From Butyrivibrio sp. (GTDB taxonomy: Bacteria; Bacillota; Clostridia; Lachnospirales; Lachnospiraceae): DNA of 64,000 bases. The stretch is from the NCBI GenBank assembly GCA_015056625.1, contig SVFY01000004.1, positions 1 to 64,000 on the forward strand. Direction: 5' to 3'. The notes below the pieces were generated by a model. The model did not search any database and was not told where the DNA came from. It saw only the letters and a program-made list of their open reading frames with translations. The translations under genes and the position numbers were made by a program. Shown here one piece after another: positions 1-9,017 of this stretch; position 1 is the stretch's first letter; every line of letters starts with the position of its first letter.

Positions 1-854
1 ATCTGTACTGACTGAGACTTGATGTTACCCATTACGATAGCTGTTGTATCAAGAACAACTGGTCCGTGAACGTCGATATCGCCCTTTACAGCACCTGCGA
101 TAACCGCGCTTGATCCAAAGATGTTACCAACGATAACAGTGCTCTGGCCAACCTTAACGCTGCCCTTACTTCTAACTTCACCTGTGATCCTTGCTGACTC
201 AGCATAGATCTCAGCTGCATCTGAATCGCCTGTGATCTCGCCAGTTACATTGAGCTTGCCAAGGCACTTGATGTTACCTGTGATCTTACCAATAAGATCA
301 AGAGAGCCTGTTGTTGCAAGGTCGCCCTTGACGATCATTCCTTCAGTAATGCTGGCTACCTCATCTGTAGGTGTCTGATTTTCGAAATCCATAATGTCTA
401 TTCCCCCATTTTTCTTAGTTATCATTTCTGTTTCTGCATTCTTGTCAGCTACATACTTGTCAATGTGAGCTGGGTTTATTGCTTCAAGAGCATTCTTAGG
501 CTCAGAAACAGCGATTTCCTCCATTGTCTGCTCTTCGATCTTCTCTTCAAGAACATCTTCCTCAGAAGCAGTCTCTTCTGGCTCCTTGACAGGCTTCTCT
601 GCTACCGGCTCTTCTACCTGTGCAGGAGTCTCCTCTACTGCCTCATCAAGTTTTTCATTAACGTTATCTTCTGCCTTATCTGCGGTGTCTTCCAGCTTGA
701 TATCATCCAGGCGGTTAAGCATGCTGTCGATGTCTACTGGCTCTTTGGTTTCAGTTGCCTTGTTATCAAGACCTTCTGCTTCTGGCTTGTCTTCAGGCAT
801 AAGTGTGTTCACAGCCTGAGAGAGGTCGCTCTTGAGCTCAGAAAAAAATCCCAT
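1..854 (-). CDS. Bactofilin family protein (3' end outside window)
   Basis: Bactofilins are polymer-forming cytoskeletal proteins that assemble into filaments without nucleotide and often recruit cell-wall or polarity factors. The gene starts at ATG 852-854 behind a GGAGGAT ribosome site at 861-867. The protein begins MGFFSELKSDL, followed by about 150 residues rich in Glu, Lys, Pro and Asp that are probably disordered. From about residue 165 it shows the repetitive bactofilin beta-helix pattern (short Gly-centred turns such as GDLATTGSLDLIGKITGNIKC cut into repeats of about 17 residues). About 284 residues are visible and the C-terminus runs off the left edge. The acidic N-terminal extension is unusually long for the family. 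It is co-directional with the deacetylase gene upstream (31 nt gap), so the two may share a transcript. Confidence 0.85.
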   Translation of the reverse strand, partial: MGFFSELKSDLSQAVNTLMPEDKPEAEGLDNKATETKEPVDIDSMLNRLDDIKLEDTADKAEDNVNEKLDEAVEETPAQVEEPVAEKPVKEPEETASEEDVLEEKIEEQTMEEIAVSEPKNALEAINPAHIDKYVADKNAETEMITKKNGGIDIMDFENQTPTDEVASITEGMIVKGDLATTGSLDLIGKITGNIKCLGKLNVTGEITGDSDAAEIYAESARITGEVRSKGSVKVGQSTVIVGNIFGSSAVIAGAVKGDIDVHGPVVLDTTAIVMGNIKSQSVQ

Positions 855-885
855 CTTGATATCCTCCATTCAATCTTTTTTTCTT

Positions 886-1857
886 TTAATTATTGTTGAT
901 ATGTTGAACCGGTAACGTATCGTCGGTTATCGGTACTATCACTGTGTCATCCATTGCCTTAATGGCCTCAATGACCTCTGGCAATGCCTCTACTGTACTC
1001 TTTTTGTCCGCTGCATCATGCATAAGGACTATGCAGTGCTTGAACTTGGGAATATTCCCGACTATGTTGTTATAGATAGTGTCCTTGGTAGCTCCTGCCC
1101 TATCGTCACCTGCTGAGACATTCCAGTCAAAGTAAGTTACTCCCTCAGTTTCAAGAACATCCATCAGCTCATGAATGTCCACCTGGGTGACCTTGTTGGA
1201 ACTTCCACCAGGGAACCTGTAGTACCTGGGCAGAACATCTGTGGTGTCATAAAGGAAATGCTTAAGCTTCTTAAGATCCTCAGAAAAAGCATCCACCGAG
1301 GAGTAGATATCACTGTACTTGTGGCTGTAAGAGTGCATACCAAGTGTATGCCCTTCATCAACTATTCTCTTGTAACTATCTGTATACTTGGCATCCGGCT
1401 TGCCACACACAAAAAATGTGGCCTTTACATCATACTCTGCCAAAATGTCTAGTATCTCGTCTGTGTATATGCTGGGGCCATCATCAAAGGTCAGGTATAC
1501 ATACCTAGTGCCTTCTATATCTTCAGGATTCTGAGCTCCGCTGACATCCACTGTTGCGTAATCCACATCCATGGACTCAGATGTGGGAGCACTGCTGTCT
1601 GCGCCGCCTTCAGAAGACGCCTTATCAGTTTCCTCTAAAGCAAGAATATCCTTTTCATTGCCGAAGCGCTCTCTGTACCACTCAAGATCCGCCTTGGCCT
1701 GCTCGTACTTAGAATTCAATCTGTCATATCTGACAGCAAGAATAACACATATACATATTGGGATAAGACAGGCTGCTGCCACGCTGGTAAGTATAAGCCT
1801 GCGCAAATATCGGATACGTTTACTGTACTGAACTTTCTCTTTATTACCCGATCCCAT
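886..1857 (-). CDS. Membrane-anchored NodB-type polysaccharide deacetylase
   Basis: This is a metal-dependent deacetylase of carbohydrate esterase family 4, likely removing N-acetyl groups from peptidoglycan or another amino-sugar polymer outside the membrane. The 323-residue product has one N-terminal membrane anchor (about 20-43), a short coiled linker, a low-complexity Ser/Glu/Asp spacer (75-115) and then the NodB domain. All five family motifs are present: TFDDGPS (123-129, catalytic base and metal Asp), HSYSH (175-179, metal His pair), RFPGGSS (214-220), DWNVSAGD (244-251) and LMHD (278-281, catalytic His). The substrate cannot be read from sequence. It sits next to the bactofilin gene, which fits a cell-surface or morphology role. 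Confidence 0.9.
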   Translation of the reverse strand: MGSGNKEKVQYSKRIRYLRRLILTSVAAACLIPICICVILAVRYDRLNSKYEQAKADLEWYRERFGNEKDILALEETDKASSEGGADSSAPTSESMDVDYATVDVSGAQNPEDIEGTRYVYLTFDDGPSIYTDEILDILAEYDVKATFFVCGKPDAKYTDSYKRIVDEGHTLGMHSYSHKYSDIYSSVDAFSEDLKKLKHFLYDTTDVLPRYYRFPGGSSNKVTQVDIHELMDVLETEGVTYFDWNVSAGDDRAGATKDTIYNNIVGNIPKFKHCIVLMHDAADKKSTVEALPEVIEAIKAMDDTVIVPITDDTLPVQHINNN

Positions 1858-1935
1858 TACAATATTTATCTCTTTCTAATATTATTAACCAAGCTATAGT
1901 ATAGCATATAATACTAATCTCAAAAAGGAGTTTTT

Positions 1936-2430
1936 CTATTGAATAACGCGCATTATCTCATCCGCAATGAGGTTTGCGACATAGAGCTTGTAGTCGTATC
2001 TTGTGGCCTGCTCTGGGATGGTGACATGATGTGAATACGTCTCTTTGTACAGAACTGCAAAGTAGACCTCTCCCGGAATGCTGTCCCCGTTATTGGGGTC
2101 AACATTTCCCATTGTGCCAGTTACTCCAATGGAGATCTCCGCGTTATAGGCCCTCATGGCAGCTACCGCCATGGCGTAGGCTGTCTCGTCAGAATACACC
2201 CCATAAGCAGCTACTATTCCTGCAGGAACTCCCTGCATGATCTTGGCCTCGTTGCTGTATGTGACAAAGGCTCCCTTCATCACAGCAGATGATCCTTCTG
2301 TATCAGTCAAAAGAGAAGCTATGAGTCCTGAGGTACAGCTCTCCATGGTGGTTATGTGAAGCCCTTTTTCGATGAGCGTTTTTGTGATCTTTTCGTACTT
2401 TTGGGAAACTGTTTCCTGTAGCGATGACAT
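1936..2430 (-). CDS. CinA C-terminal-domain amidohydrolase
   Basis: A stand-alone CinA-C domain of 164 residues. In characterised family members (PncC type) this domain deamidates nicotinamide mononucleotide for NAD salvage. The family signature ESCTSG is at about residues 30-35, followed by GAFVTYSNEAK and GVTG, which line the active site. The N-terminal molybdopterin-binding half of full-length CinA is absent, as is usual for PncC-type proteins. The reading frame is open upstream to 2520, but ATG 2428-2430 is chosen because a run of seven G (2438-2444 on the complementary strand) lies six bases before it; the upstream part would pass through a terminator hairpin. Monocistronic by position. 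Confidence 0.8.
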   Translation of the reverse strand: MSSLQETVSQKYEKITKTLIEKGLHITTMESCTSGLIASLLTDTEGSSAVMKGAFVTYSNEAKIMQGVPAGIVAAYGVYSDETAYAMAVAAMRAYNAEISIGVTGTMGNVDPNNGDSIPGEVYFAVLYKETYSHHVTIPEQATRYDYKLYVANLIADEIMRVIQ

Positions 2431-2467
2431 GACATACCCCCCCTTTTTTGAGTCTATTGTATCACGT

Positions 2468-2498
2468 AAAAAAGCGGAAGTGCAGTGCACTTCCGCCG
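2468..2498 (-). terminator. Terminator of the aminotransferase gene
   Basis: A perfect inverted repeat (GCGGAAGTGCA / TGCACTTCCGC, 2474-2496) is followed on the minus strand by six T. It lies just downstream of the aminotransferase stop codon at 2526 and ahead of the CinA-type gene, which therefore needs its own promoter. Confidence 0.85.
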
Positions 2499-2525
2499 GT
2501 ACTATCAATTCGATAAGCAATATTT

Positions 2526-3836
2526 TTACGCCATCTCTTTAAGCATCTTCTCAGCTGCTGTAAGTCTTACACAAACTGTAAATACGTCCATTGCAAGGCG
2601 AAGGTCATGAAGATTAGGGAATGTTGGAGCAATACGGATGTTGGAATCGCGAGGATCCTTGCCGTATGGATATGTAGCTCCAGCCTTGGTCATTAAGACG
2701 CCTGCCTTCTTAGCTCTGTCAACGATGGCCTTAGCGCATCCCTCAGGAGCGTCAAAGCTGATGAAGTAACCGCCCTTTGGCTTGGTCCAGTCGCCAATTC
2801 CGCATGGTGTAAGGTCTCTGTCAAGGATCTCCTCTACTGCCTCAAATTTAGGTCTGATGATGGCTGCATGTTTTTTCATGTGCTCCTTGATACCCTTGAT
2901 ATCTCCAAAGAATCGAACATGACGAAGCTGGTTAACCTTGTCGTGACCGATGGTCTGATATGTGAGCTGAGCCTTGATCTCCTCAAGGTTGTTAAGGGAA
3001 GTTGCGATCGCTGCAATTCCGCTTCCTGGGAAGGTGATCTTGGAGGTTGATGAGAACTTGTAAACAAGGTCTGGGCTTCCAGCCTTCTTGCACTCCTCAA
3101 GGATCTCAATAAGGTAATCCTGCTGACCGTCATAGAGGTGGTGAACGCCGTAAGCATTATCCCAGAAAATACGGAAGTCCCTTGCTGCAGGACGAAGGCG
3201 TGCAAAACGTCTTACTGTCTCATCAGAATATGAATAGCCCTGTGGGTTTGAATACTTAGGTACACACCAGATTCCCTTGATGGACTCATCGTCAGCAACA
3301 AGCTTCTCAACCTGGTCCATATCTGGTCCCTCAGGGGTCATATCAACAGGTATCATCTCTATTCCGAAGTACTCTGTAATAGCAAAATGTCTGTCATAGC
3401 CTGGAACAGGGCAAAGGAACTTAACCTTGTCCAGCTTGCACCATGGAGTATTACCCATGATCCCGTGGGTATAAGCCCTTGATACTGTATCATACATAAC
3501 GTTGAGAGAAGAATTGCCGTAGATGATGATGTTCTCAGGCTTGTTCTCCATCATGGCTCCAATAAGGACCTTGGCCTCATGAATACCATCAAGAACGCCG
3601 TAGTTACGGCAGTCAGTACCATCTTCGCAGGAAAGATCAGCTTCTGAATTAAGTGCATCCATCATTCCCATGGACAGATCAAGCTGTTCTCTGCATGGCT
3701 TACCTCTTGCCATATTAAGAGAAAGTTCCATCTCCTGATATTTTTTGTACTCAGCCTTGAGCTTAACTAACTCCTGCTCAAGCTCCTGTCTGTTCATCTC
3801 AGCATACTTCTTGGCTTCGCTCACTGCCTTTGGCAT
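2526..3836 (-). CDS. PLP-dependent class I aminotransferase (aspartate aminotransferase-like)
   Basis: A fold-type I aminotransferase of 436 residues, similar to the subgroup related to Corynebacterium aspartate aminotransferase (MocR-like aminotransferase family without a DNA-binding domain). It would transfer amino groups between aspartate or alanine and 2-oxoglutarate. Visible motifs are YGNSSLNVMYD (phosphate cup), PVPGYDRHF, PKYSNPQGYS (the Asn-Pro that holds the cofactor), FWDNAYG (Asp/Tyr contacting the pyridine ring), SSTSKITFPGSG (Schiff-base Lys) and SNIRIAP (carboxylate-binding Arg). The N-terminal 40 residues form a charged helix typical of this subgroup. It lies between the GH9 gene upstream and a terminator downstream. 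Substrate specificity is inferred from family only. Confidence 0.85.
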   Translation of the reverse strand: MPKAVSEAKKYAEMNRQELEQELVKLKAEYKKYQEMELSLNMARGKPCREQLDLSMGMMDALNSEADLSCEDGTDCRNYGVLDGIHEAKVLIGAMMENKPENIIIYGNSSLNVMYDTVSRAYTHGIMGNTPWCKLDKVKFLCPVPGYDRHFAITEYFGIEMIPVDMTPEGPDMDQVEKLVADDESIKGIWCVPKYSNPQGYSYSDETVRRFARLRPAARDFRIFWDNAYGVHHLYDGQQDYLIEILEECKKAGSPDLVYKFSSTSKITFPGSGIAAIATSLNNLEEIKAQLTYQTIGHDKVNQLRHVRFFGDIKGIKEHMKKHAAIIRPKFEAVEEILDRDLTPCGIGDWTKPKGGYFISFDAPEGCAKAIVDRAKKAGVLMTKAGATYPYGKDPRDSNIRIAPTFPNLHDLRLAMDVFTVCVRLTAAEKMLKEMA

Positions 3837-3916
3837 TTTTCCATTACTCCTCTCATTTCACCACTTTAATCTGTAAAAACTTATTTTTTAAAGAATATAC
3901 CTGTATACAATTAATT

Positions 3917-5557
3917 TCAAGCACTAAAATATGCAAGAACAAATACAAGTGGTGAATTCCAGTAAATGGTTATCTCATTTAGTGAGTAGCAGGACACATC
4001 ATCAAGGTAACATTTCATTGCCGGAGTATCCTTTGGAAGCTCAGAAGCCTTTTCGTCCTGAAGTCCTCTGTTTGGTCCACCGGAGACAAGTCCTGGCCAT
4101 GGATCATCGATTCCGTCAACAGCTGTTGGGCGAAGGTGAGGATTTTTATATGCCTTCTCACCATAGCCTGTGACATAGCTAATATCCACGCTGTTACAGC
4201 CAAGAAGATAATCAAGGCCAGCGCAGATCACTTTTTTATACTCATCCTTTGCCTTAACAAACTTATCAGTCACAGCAAGGATCATCATATACTTTTCTAT
4301 TTCAAAATTGCTGCCCCAGATGAAATCTTCAGCAAGCATCGGGATTCCAAAACCGTTTTCAGCTGCCACCTTTACAAGCCTGTCTGCTTCTGACTCGTAG
4401 CGGGTCCTAAGCTCTTTTTCAAGGTCGCCTCCATCTCCTGCAAGAAGGATTGACAAAGATCCAAGTCCTGCGACCTCAGCCCAGCCAAGACATGTGAGGT
4501 AGTCGCCCTGGAATCCGAAGCCTGCGTGCTTTTCTCCGTAGTCGCCAGCCTTCCTCTTCTGGTCCACCGCATCATGGTAATAGCTCTTATCGCCAGTAGC
4601 TTCGTAGAGAGAAGCTGCTGCCCAGTACCTGTTGGAATAATCCTCAGCCTCGTCGTACTGGCCGGTATTGGATCCTTCAGGGTTGTAAAAGAGAAGTGGC
4701 TGTGGATTATCAAGAAGCCACTCATAAGCTTTTTTAGCTGCCTCTAAAAGAGAATCAGCATAGGCCTTGTCATAGTCCTTGTAGATGGTGTATGCAAGGG
4801 CAAACACCGCAGCAACATCTGCAGTTGCGATAGATGAAACCGCAAAGAGGAACAGATCGCTCTTATCTTCCTCTGGCATGATAAATGGCGCATGGTTAAA
4901 GGTTGTTACCTTGTGATAAACCGCTCCATCTTCCCTCTGCATCTTTTTAAGGAAATCAAGCTCAACCTTGACCTCAGATAAGATATCAGGGTACTGGCCC
5001 TTTTCGCAGTTTTCCTTTGGAATATTAAAATCAGTATCAAGAAGGCCTTTAAAGAACCTGACGCCGTAGAGGATATGCGCAACAGCCACAGATCCTGCGG
5101 TTGAATATCTTCCGTAGTCTCCCGCATCGTGCCATCCACCGGTGACATCTTTCTTCTCATCAGTTCCATAAACCGTGGCAAGTCCCATGTGACATGGCTC
5201 GTGGTAATAAACACCTGCATGCTCCTTTGTCAGGGCATCGCCGCAGCGAAGGTAGTAAAAGCACTTGCAGACGTCCTTCATAAGTTTGCCATAGATATCA
5301 TCCTTTATTTCAAAAGAAACAGACGTAGCATCACCTGCATTGACAGTAAAACTTCCATCGCCCTTAAACTCTGAAAAATCAGCCACAAAGGTCTCTTCGC
5401 CTGAGATCTTGTCTCTGCCAAATTCCCTTACGTTTCCGGAAAAAACACATTCTCCGCCGTTTGTTCTTACTTCAAACCTCTCAGCAGGGAAATTGAGCAC
5501 TGCCTTTTTAGGCGCATTTTTTGTAAATCCAACCTGGTTGATGTAAATGCTTTTCAT
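3917..5557 (-). CDS. Glycoside hydrolase family 9, probably intracellular cellodextrinase
   Basis: An inverting beta-glucanase of 546 residues. Residues 1-85 resemble the immunoglobulin-like CelD N-terminal domain; the rest is an alpha6/alpha6 barrel. The catalytic pattern is intact: DAGDYGR (144-150, the two Asp of the base), PHLRP (substrate His/Arg) and LNEITIYWNSP near the C-terminus (Glu 528 as the acid). There is no signal peptide, carbohydrate-binding or dockerin domain, so it most likely cleaves imported cello-oligosaccharides in the cytoplasm. The frame is open to 5602, but ATG 5555-5557 has a good AAGGAGAGGG site and begins directly with the family-typical IYINQVGF. Confidence 0.9.
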   Translation of the reverse strand: MKSIYINQVGFTKNAPKKAVLNFPAERFEVRTNGGECVFSGNVREFGRDKISGEETFVADFSEFKGDGSFTVNAGDATSVSFEIKDDIYGKLMKDVCKCFYYLRCGDALTKEHAGVYYHEPCHMGLATVYGTDEKKDVTGGWHDAGDYGRYSTAGSVAVAHILYGVRFFKGLLDTDFNIPKENCEKGQYPDILSEVKVELDFLKKMQREDGAVYHKVTTFNHAPFIMPEEDKSDLFLFAVSSIATADVAAVFALAYTIYKDYDKAYADSLLEAAKKAYEWLLDNPQPLLFYNPEGSNTGQYDEAEDYSNRYWAAASLYEATGDKSYYHDAVDQKRKAGDYGEKHAGFGFQGDYLTCLGWAEVAGLGSLSILLAGDGGDLEKELRTRYESEADRLVKVAAENGFGIPMLAEDFIWGSNFEIEKYMMILAVTDKFVKAKDEYKKVICAGLDYLLGCNSVDISYVTGYGEKAYKNPHLRPTAVDGIDDPWPGLVSGGPNRGLQDEKASELPKDTPAMKCYLDDVSCYSLNEITIYWNSPLVFVLAYFSA

Positions 5558-5639
5558 GTAGCCCTCTCCTTTAGAAATCAAAATTGGTGCTTTAAATATC
5601 ATATCACAAGTTTTTCACCTGCATCATCAATCTATAGAT

Positions 5640-6824
5640 TCAATTTGCGTCTTTCTTTGTCAGTAAAACTACTGTCTCTATCCCTCTTGTAAATGGGAAC
5701 ATGTCCACAGGAACTGCTCTGCGGGCCTTGTAACCTTTCTTTTCAAATATCTTAAGATCGTTTGCCAGAGAATCCGGACTGCAGGAAATGTACACAACTT
5801 TCTCTGGAGAAAGAGTTGCTACCGCTCCGATAAACTCTGGTGTTGAGCCGGATCTTGGAGGATCCATGAACACAAGGTCCACCTTATCCCCTGACTCTGC
5901 CATCTGCTGCATGAAGATCGTGGCATCATTCTGATAGAAAGTGATGTTCTTTATTTCATTGATCCTGGCATTTAAAATGGCATCTTTTACCGCGTCTTTA
6001 TTGAGCTCCACGCTTATTACCTCTTTTACATGGGGCGATGCTATGATCCCGATAGTTCCTACGCCGCTGTAGCAGTCAAGGGCAACCTCGCTTCCCTTAA
6101 GGTCTGCCATGTCTATTGCAGTCCTGTACAGGATCTCTGTCTGCACGGGATTAACCTGATAGAAGGACTTGGGACTTATCTTGAACTTCATGCCGCAGCA
6201 GATATCATAGATAAATCCAGGGCCATACATGGGCTTTTCCTTATCTCCAAGGATCATGCTGGTCTGCTTGTCATTGACGTTAAGAACGATAGTTGTGATC
6301 TCCGGGTGCTCTTTTCTAAGGGCCTTAACAAAGTTGTTCTTGGAAGGGAAAATAGGGGATACGGTAACAAGTACCACCATGATCTCCCCGGTATTTTTTC
6401 CGATCCTTATAAGGACGTGCCGAAGAAGTCCGTAGCCGTTGTCCTCATCAAAGGTCTTGATCTTGAAGGATTTAAGAAGGCCCCTTATGGTGGCGATTAT
6501 GGCATCGGCCTTCTGATCTTCCAAAAGGCAGGAGTCCACTGGAACTACCTCGTGGGTTCCCTCTCTGTAGATGCCGGATAAAGCATTGCCCTTTTTATCA
6601 TGGGTAAATACTGCATGTACCTTGCATCTGTAGTGTTCAGGCTTCTCCATGCCAATAAATGACTCAACTTTGCAGTAGGGTTCAAGAAGGTCAGCTACCT
6701 TTTTATGCTTCTTGCGAAGCTGGGTCTCATATGGAGTATCGATCATCTGACATGCACCGCACTTTTTAAACACCGGACAGCGGCTCACAGATTTTGTAAG
6801 CTTTTGTTTATTTTTCTCAGCCAT
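5640..6824 (-). CDS. RlmD/RumA-like 23S rRNA uracil-C5 methyltransferase
   Basis: An iron-sulfur, S-adenosylmethionine-dependent RNA methyltransferase of 394 residues, of the family that makes 5-methyluridine in 23S rRNA. Cysteines 16, 22, 25 and 98 reproduce the C-x5-C-x2-C-x~70-C cluster pattern of RumA. Further motifs are SFYQVNPVQTE, DCYSGVGTIGI (cofactor loop), FMDPPRSG and YISCSPDS (catalytic Cys). The usual N-terminal TRAM RNA-binding domain is missing, giving a shorter protein. Which uridine is modified cannot be told from sequence. The gene follows a small unknown gene and its terminator, and precedes GH9. Confidence 0.85.
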   Translation of the reverse strand: MAEKNKQKLTKSVSRCPVFKKCGACQMIDTPYETQLRKKHKKVADLLEPYCKVESFIGMEKPEHYRCKVHAVFTHDKKGNALSGIYREGTHEVVPVDSCLLEDQKADAIIATIRGLLKSFKIKTFDEDNGYGLLRHVLIRIGKNTGEIMVVLVTVSPIFPSKNNFVKALRKEHPEITTIVLNVNDKQTSMILGDKEKPMYGPGFIYDICCGMKFKISPKSFYQVNPVQTEILYRTAIDMADLKGSEVALDCYSGVGTIGIIASPHVKEVISVELNKDAVKDAILNARINEIKNITFYQNDATIFMQQMAESGDKVDLVFMDPPRSGSTPEFIGAVATLSPEKVVYISCSPDSLANDLKIFEKKGYKARRAVPVDMFPFTRGIETVVLLTKKDAN

Positions 6825-6844
6825 ATAATCTCCTATCCTTTGCG

Positions 6845-6878
6845 AAAAAACGAGCAGGAGACATCAATCCCCTGCTCT
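6845..6878 (-). terminator. Terminator after the small 6.9 kb gene
   Basis: A hairpin with arms GAGCAGG and CCTGCTC (6852-6877) is followed on the minus strand by GTTTTTTC. It lies between the stop codon at 6921 and the methyltransferase start at 6824, so the two genes are probably separate transcripts. Confidence 0.75.
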
Positions 6879-6920
6879 ATGTAGTGTTACATTCACCTGA
6901 AGCTGGTCGCTTCCTGGGTA

Positions 6921-7316
6921 TTACTCTTCCTCGTCCAAATCCTCAACCTTGTTCTCAAACTTGAGCTCTGGCATCTCAAGGCCTGAATCCTCTCCAGTAA
7001 CAGCCTCTGATCTGCGACGGATGCGCTCAGTGTTCTTGACCTCTCCGTAGTCCTTGAACTTGATGCCCTCAATGCCCTGGGCCAGCTCTCTTGCTCTTGC
7101 GATCTCGCCCTTGTTGATCTTGAAGGTACATACTATCTTGCTGCCGCTTCTGTCAAAGATGCGCTGGAGGATGGACTTGTCCTGCCACTCGATAAAATAT
7201 GAGATCCTGTGTGCAAGAAATCTCTCTTCAAGCTGTTTCTTGCTGTCCACACTGTAAACCCTGCAGAAGGGAACCTCATTATTAAATACCTGATTGTTCT
7301 GAATAATTGATGACAT
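6921..7316 (-). CDS. Small protein of unknown function, acidic C-terminus
   Basis: I do not recognise this 131-residue protein. It is soluble, has no signal peptide, and its first 90 residues look like a compact alpha/beta domain (VYSVDSKKQLEERFL, then a basic stretch). The last 40 residues are highly charged and end in EDLDEEE. The frame extends to 7349, but ATG 7314-7316 has GAGGTAG seven bases upstream and is preferred. It is flanked by its own terminator and by a divergent serine-hydrolase gene, so it is probably a single-gene unit. Confidence 0.75.
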   Translation of the reverse strand: MSSIIQNNQVFNNEVPFCRVYSVDSKKQLEERFLAHRISYFIEWQDKSILQRIFDRSGSKIVCTFKINKGEIARARELAQGIEGIKFKDYGEVKNTERIRRRSEAVTGEDSGLEMPELKFENKVEDLDEEE

Positions 7317-7456
7317 AACTACCTCACAAAAACTTTTGTCAATTACCAATTATAAACTAGAGGTGCAATTCTTTCAACAAGAGTTAAGTAGTAACATGTT
7401 ATGCTGCATCCATGATATAATCTTTTCATGCATGCAAGTAGCCAAGGAGTCAAAAG

Positions 7457-8968
7457 ATGTTTGAATTTGAAAAAGTCCTGCCACAGGATGCAGGCATAGC
7501 TCCAGAGAAAATAAAGAGAGTTCTTGAAAGCTTAGATAAAAGAAATATCCCAATGCACAGCCTGCTCATTTTAAAAGATGGCAGGCTTGTTTTCGAAAAG
7601 TATTACGCACCCTATAAAAAAGACACCCTTCACAGGATGTTTTCCATAAGTAAGAGCTTTACTGCGACGGCCATAGCTCTTTTGACCATGGAAGGGAAAA
7701 TAGGACTTGATGATCCGGTTGCAGACTATTTCCCAGAATATATCACCCCTGATACCCACCCATACATCAAGATGATGACCATCCGCAACATGCTTCAGAT
7801 GCGGACCTGTCATGCCTCCACCACCTATAAAGTCAATATGAAGGAGGACTGGGTAAAGAGCTTTTTTATCGTACCGCCAACCCACAAGCCTGGCACTGTC
7901 TTTCACTATGACACCTCTTCTGCCCATGTGCTGTGTGCCCTTGTGGAGAAATTATCCGGCACCGACATGCTAAGCTACATGAAAGAGCATATGCTCAAAT
8001 ACGTGGACTTCAGCACTGATTCATATATGGTTAAGGACCCCTTTGGCGTATCCATCGGAGGCTCCGGCCTTATGGCAACTCCAATGGACGTCCTTAAGTT
8101 TTTGTACATCCTAAGCAGGAACGGACGCATTGTATGTAATGACGGAGTGGAAAGATCTCTTTTGCCTGAGGAATTTGTCAAAGAGGCCACTTCAAATATC
8201 TCTGATACATTCGTCACAGGCCCTGTTCCCAGCGAGATGCAGGGCTATGGAATGCAGATCTGGCAAAATGAAAAGGGCGGCTTTGTCCTTTATGGAATGG
8301 GCGGCCAGCTTGGCATCAGCCTTCCTGAACAGGGACTTCTTATCATGACAACTGCTGATACCCAGGGAATAGCCGGAGGTAATCAGGTTATATATGATGC
8401 GATCTACGAGAATCTGCTGGGGAATGATGAAGCGGACGAAAAGCCTGGCAGCGGATCTACATCAGATGTCACAAAAGACAGTGCACAGGCCTACGAAGAT
8501 CTGCTCTCCTACGCTGACACTTTAAGGATCGCGCCTCCAAGGCTTCCTGAGAATTATAGAATTAATGGTATTCCAGGCAACAGCAAAGAAGGCGCTGCAG
8601 ATCGTACTAATTTAGAATATCATCTTGATCCCAATAAGTCCGGGTTTGAAAAGCTTACCATCACCCTGAGTGAGCACGGTCCATCCTCTATTTCTTTTAT
8701 GCAGGGTGGCAAAACTCATACAATAAACTTTGGAATAGGCTCGATGTACGAAGGCTCTTTTCCAATTTACGATATCCCCTACACCGCCGGAGCCATGTGG
8801 AGCCGGGAAAATGTCCTCTACATAAAGGCCCACCTTATTGGTGAGTGTGTTGGAAGCGTCCACTTCCAGCTCTTCTTTGAGCCCAGAGAGGTTACTGTAT
8901 TCATGAGAAAGATTGAAGAGACTTACTTCCAGGAATTTGATGGTCACCTCCAGGGACATTTGATATAA
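7457..8968 (+). CDS. Serine hydrolase of the class C beta-lactamase/esterase family
   Basis: A 503-residue penicillin-recognising-fold hydrolase without a signal peptide, so probably a cytoplasmic esterase or peptidase rather than an antibiotic-resistance enzyme. The nucleophile motif S-x-x-K is at residues 63-66 (SISK), the second motif Y-x-T/N is in FHYDTSS, and the third motif is replaced by GMGGQLG. A C-terminal domain of about 150 residues (from about 340) is beta-rich and unlike classical beta-lactamases. A good AAGGAG site precedes ATG 7457, and TATAAT-like bases lie at about 7416-7421. Substrate unknown. Confidence 0.85.
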   Translation: MFEFEKVLPQDAGIAPEKIKRVLESLDKRNIPMHSLLILKDGRLVFEKYYAPYKKDTLHRMFSISKSFTATAIALLTMEGKIGLDDPVADYFPEYITPDTHPYIKMMTIRNMLQMRTCHASTTYKVNMKEDWVKSFFIVPPTHKPGTVFHYDTSSAHVLCALVEKLSGTDMLSYMKEHMLKYVDFSTDSYMVKDPFGVSIGGSGLMATPMDVLKFLYILSRNGRIVCNDGVERSLLPEEFVKEATSNISDTFVTGPVPSEMQGYGMQIWQNEKGGFVLYGMGGQLGISLPEQGLLIMTTADTQGIAGGNQVIYDAIYENLLGNDEADEKPGSGSTSDVTKDSAQAYEDLLSYADTLRIAPPRLPENYRINGIPGNSKEGAADRTNLEYHLDPNKSGFEKLTITLSEHGPSSISFMQGGKTHTINFGIGSMYEGSFPIYDIPYTAGAMWSRENVLYIKAHLIGECVGSVHFQLFFEPREVTVFMRKIEETYFQEFDGHLQGHLI

Positions 8969-8976
8969 CTATTAAC

Positions 8977-9008
8977 AAAAAGGCCGTGAGCATGCTCACG
9001 GCCTTTAT
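8977..9008. terminator. Bidirectional terminator
   Basis: A perfect palindrome (AAAGGCCGTGAG / CTCACGGCCTTT, 8979-9006) lies between the convergent serine hydrolase and HD-GYP genes. The T-run is better for minus-strand transcripts. Confidence 0.9.
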
Positions 9009-9017
9009 CAGCCCTTA

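Noticed and set aside
6030-6581. 183-codon plus-strand open frame
   Set aside because: It is the complement of the RlmD-like gene, which has intact motifs; no ribosome site or domain supports the other strand.
7457-8968. Beta-lactam resistance gene
   Set aside because: The protein lacks a signal peptide, and the third motif is not K-T-G-like; an esterase or peptidase role is more likely.
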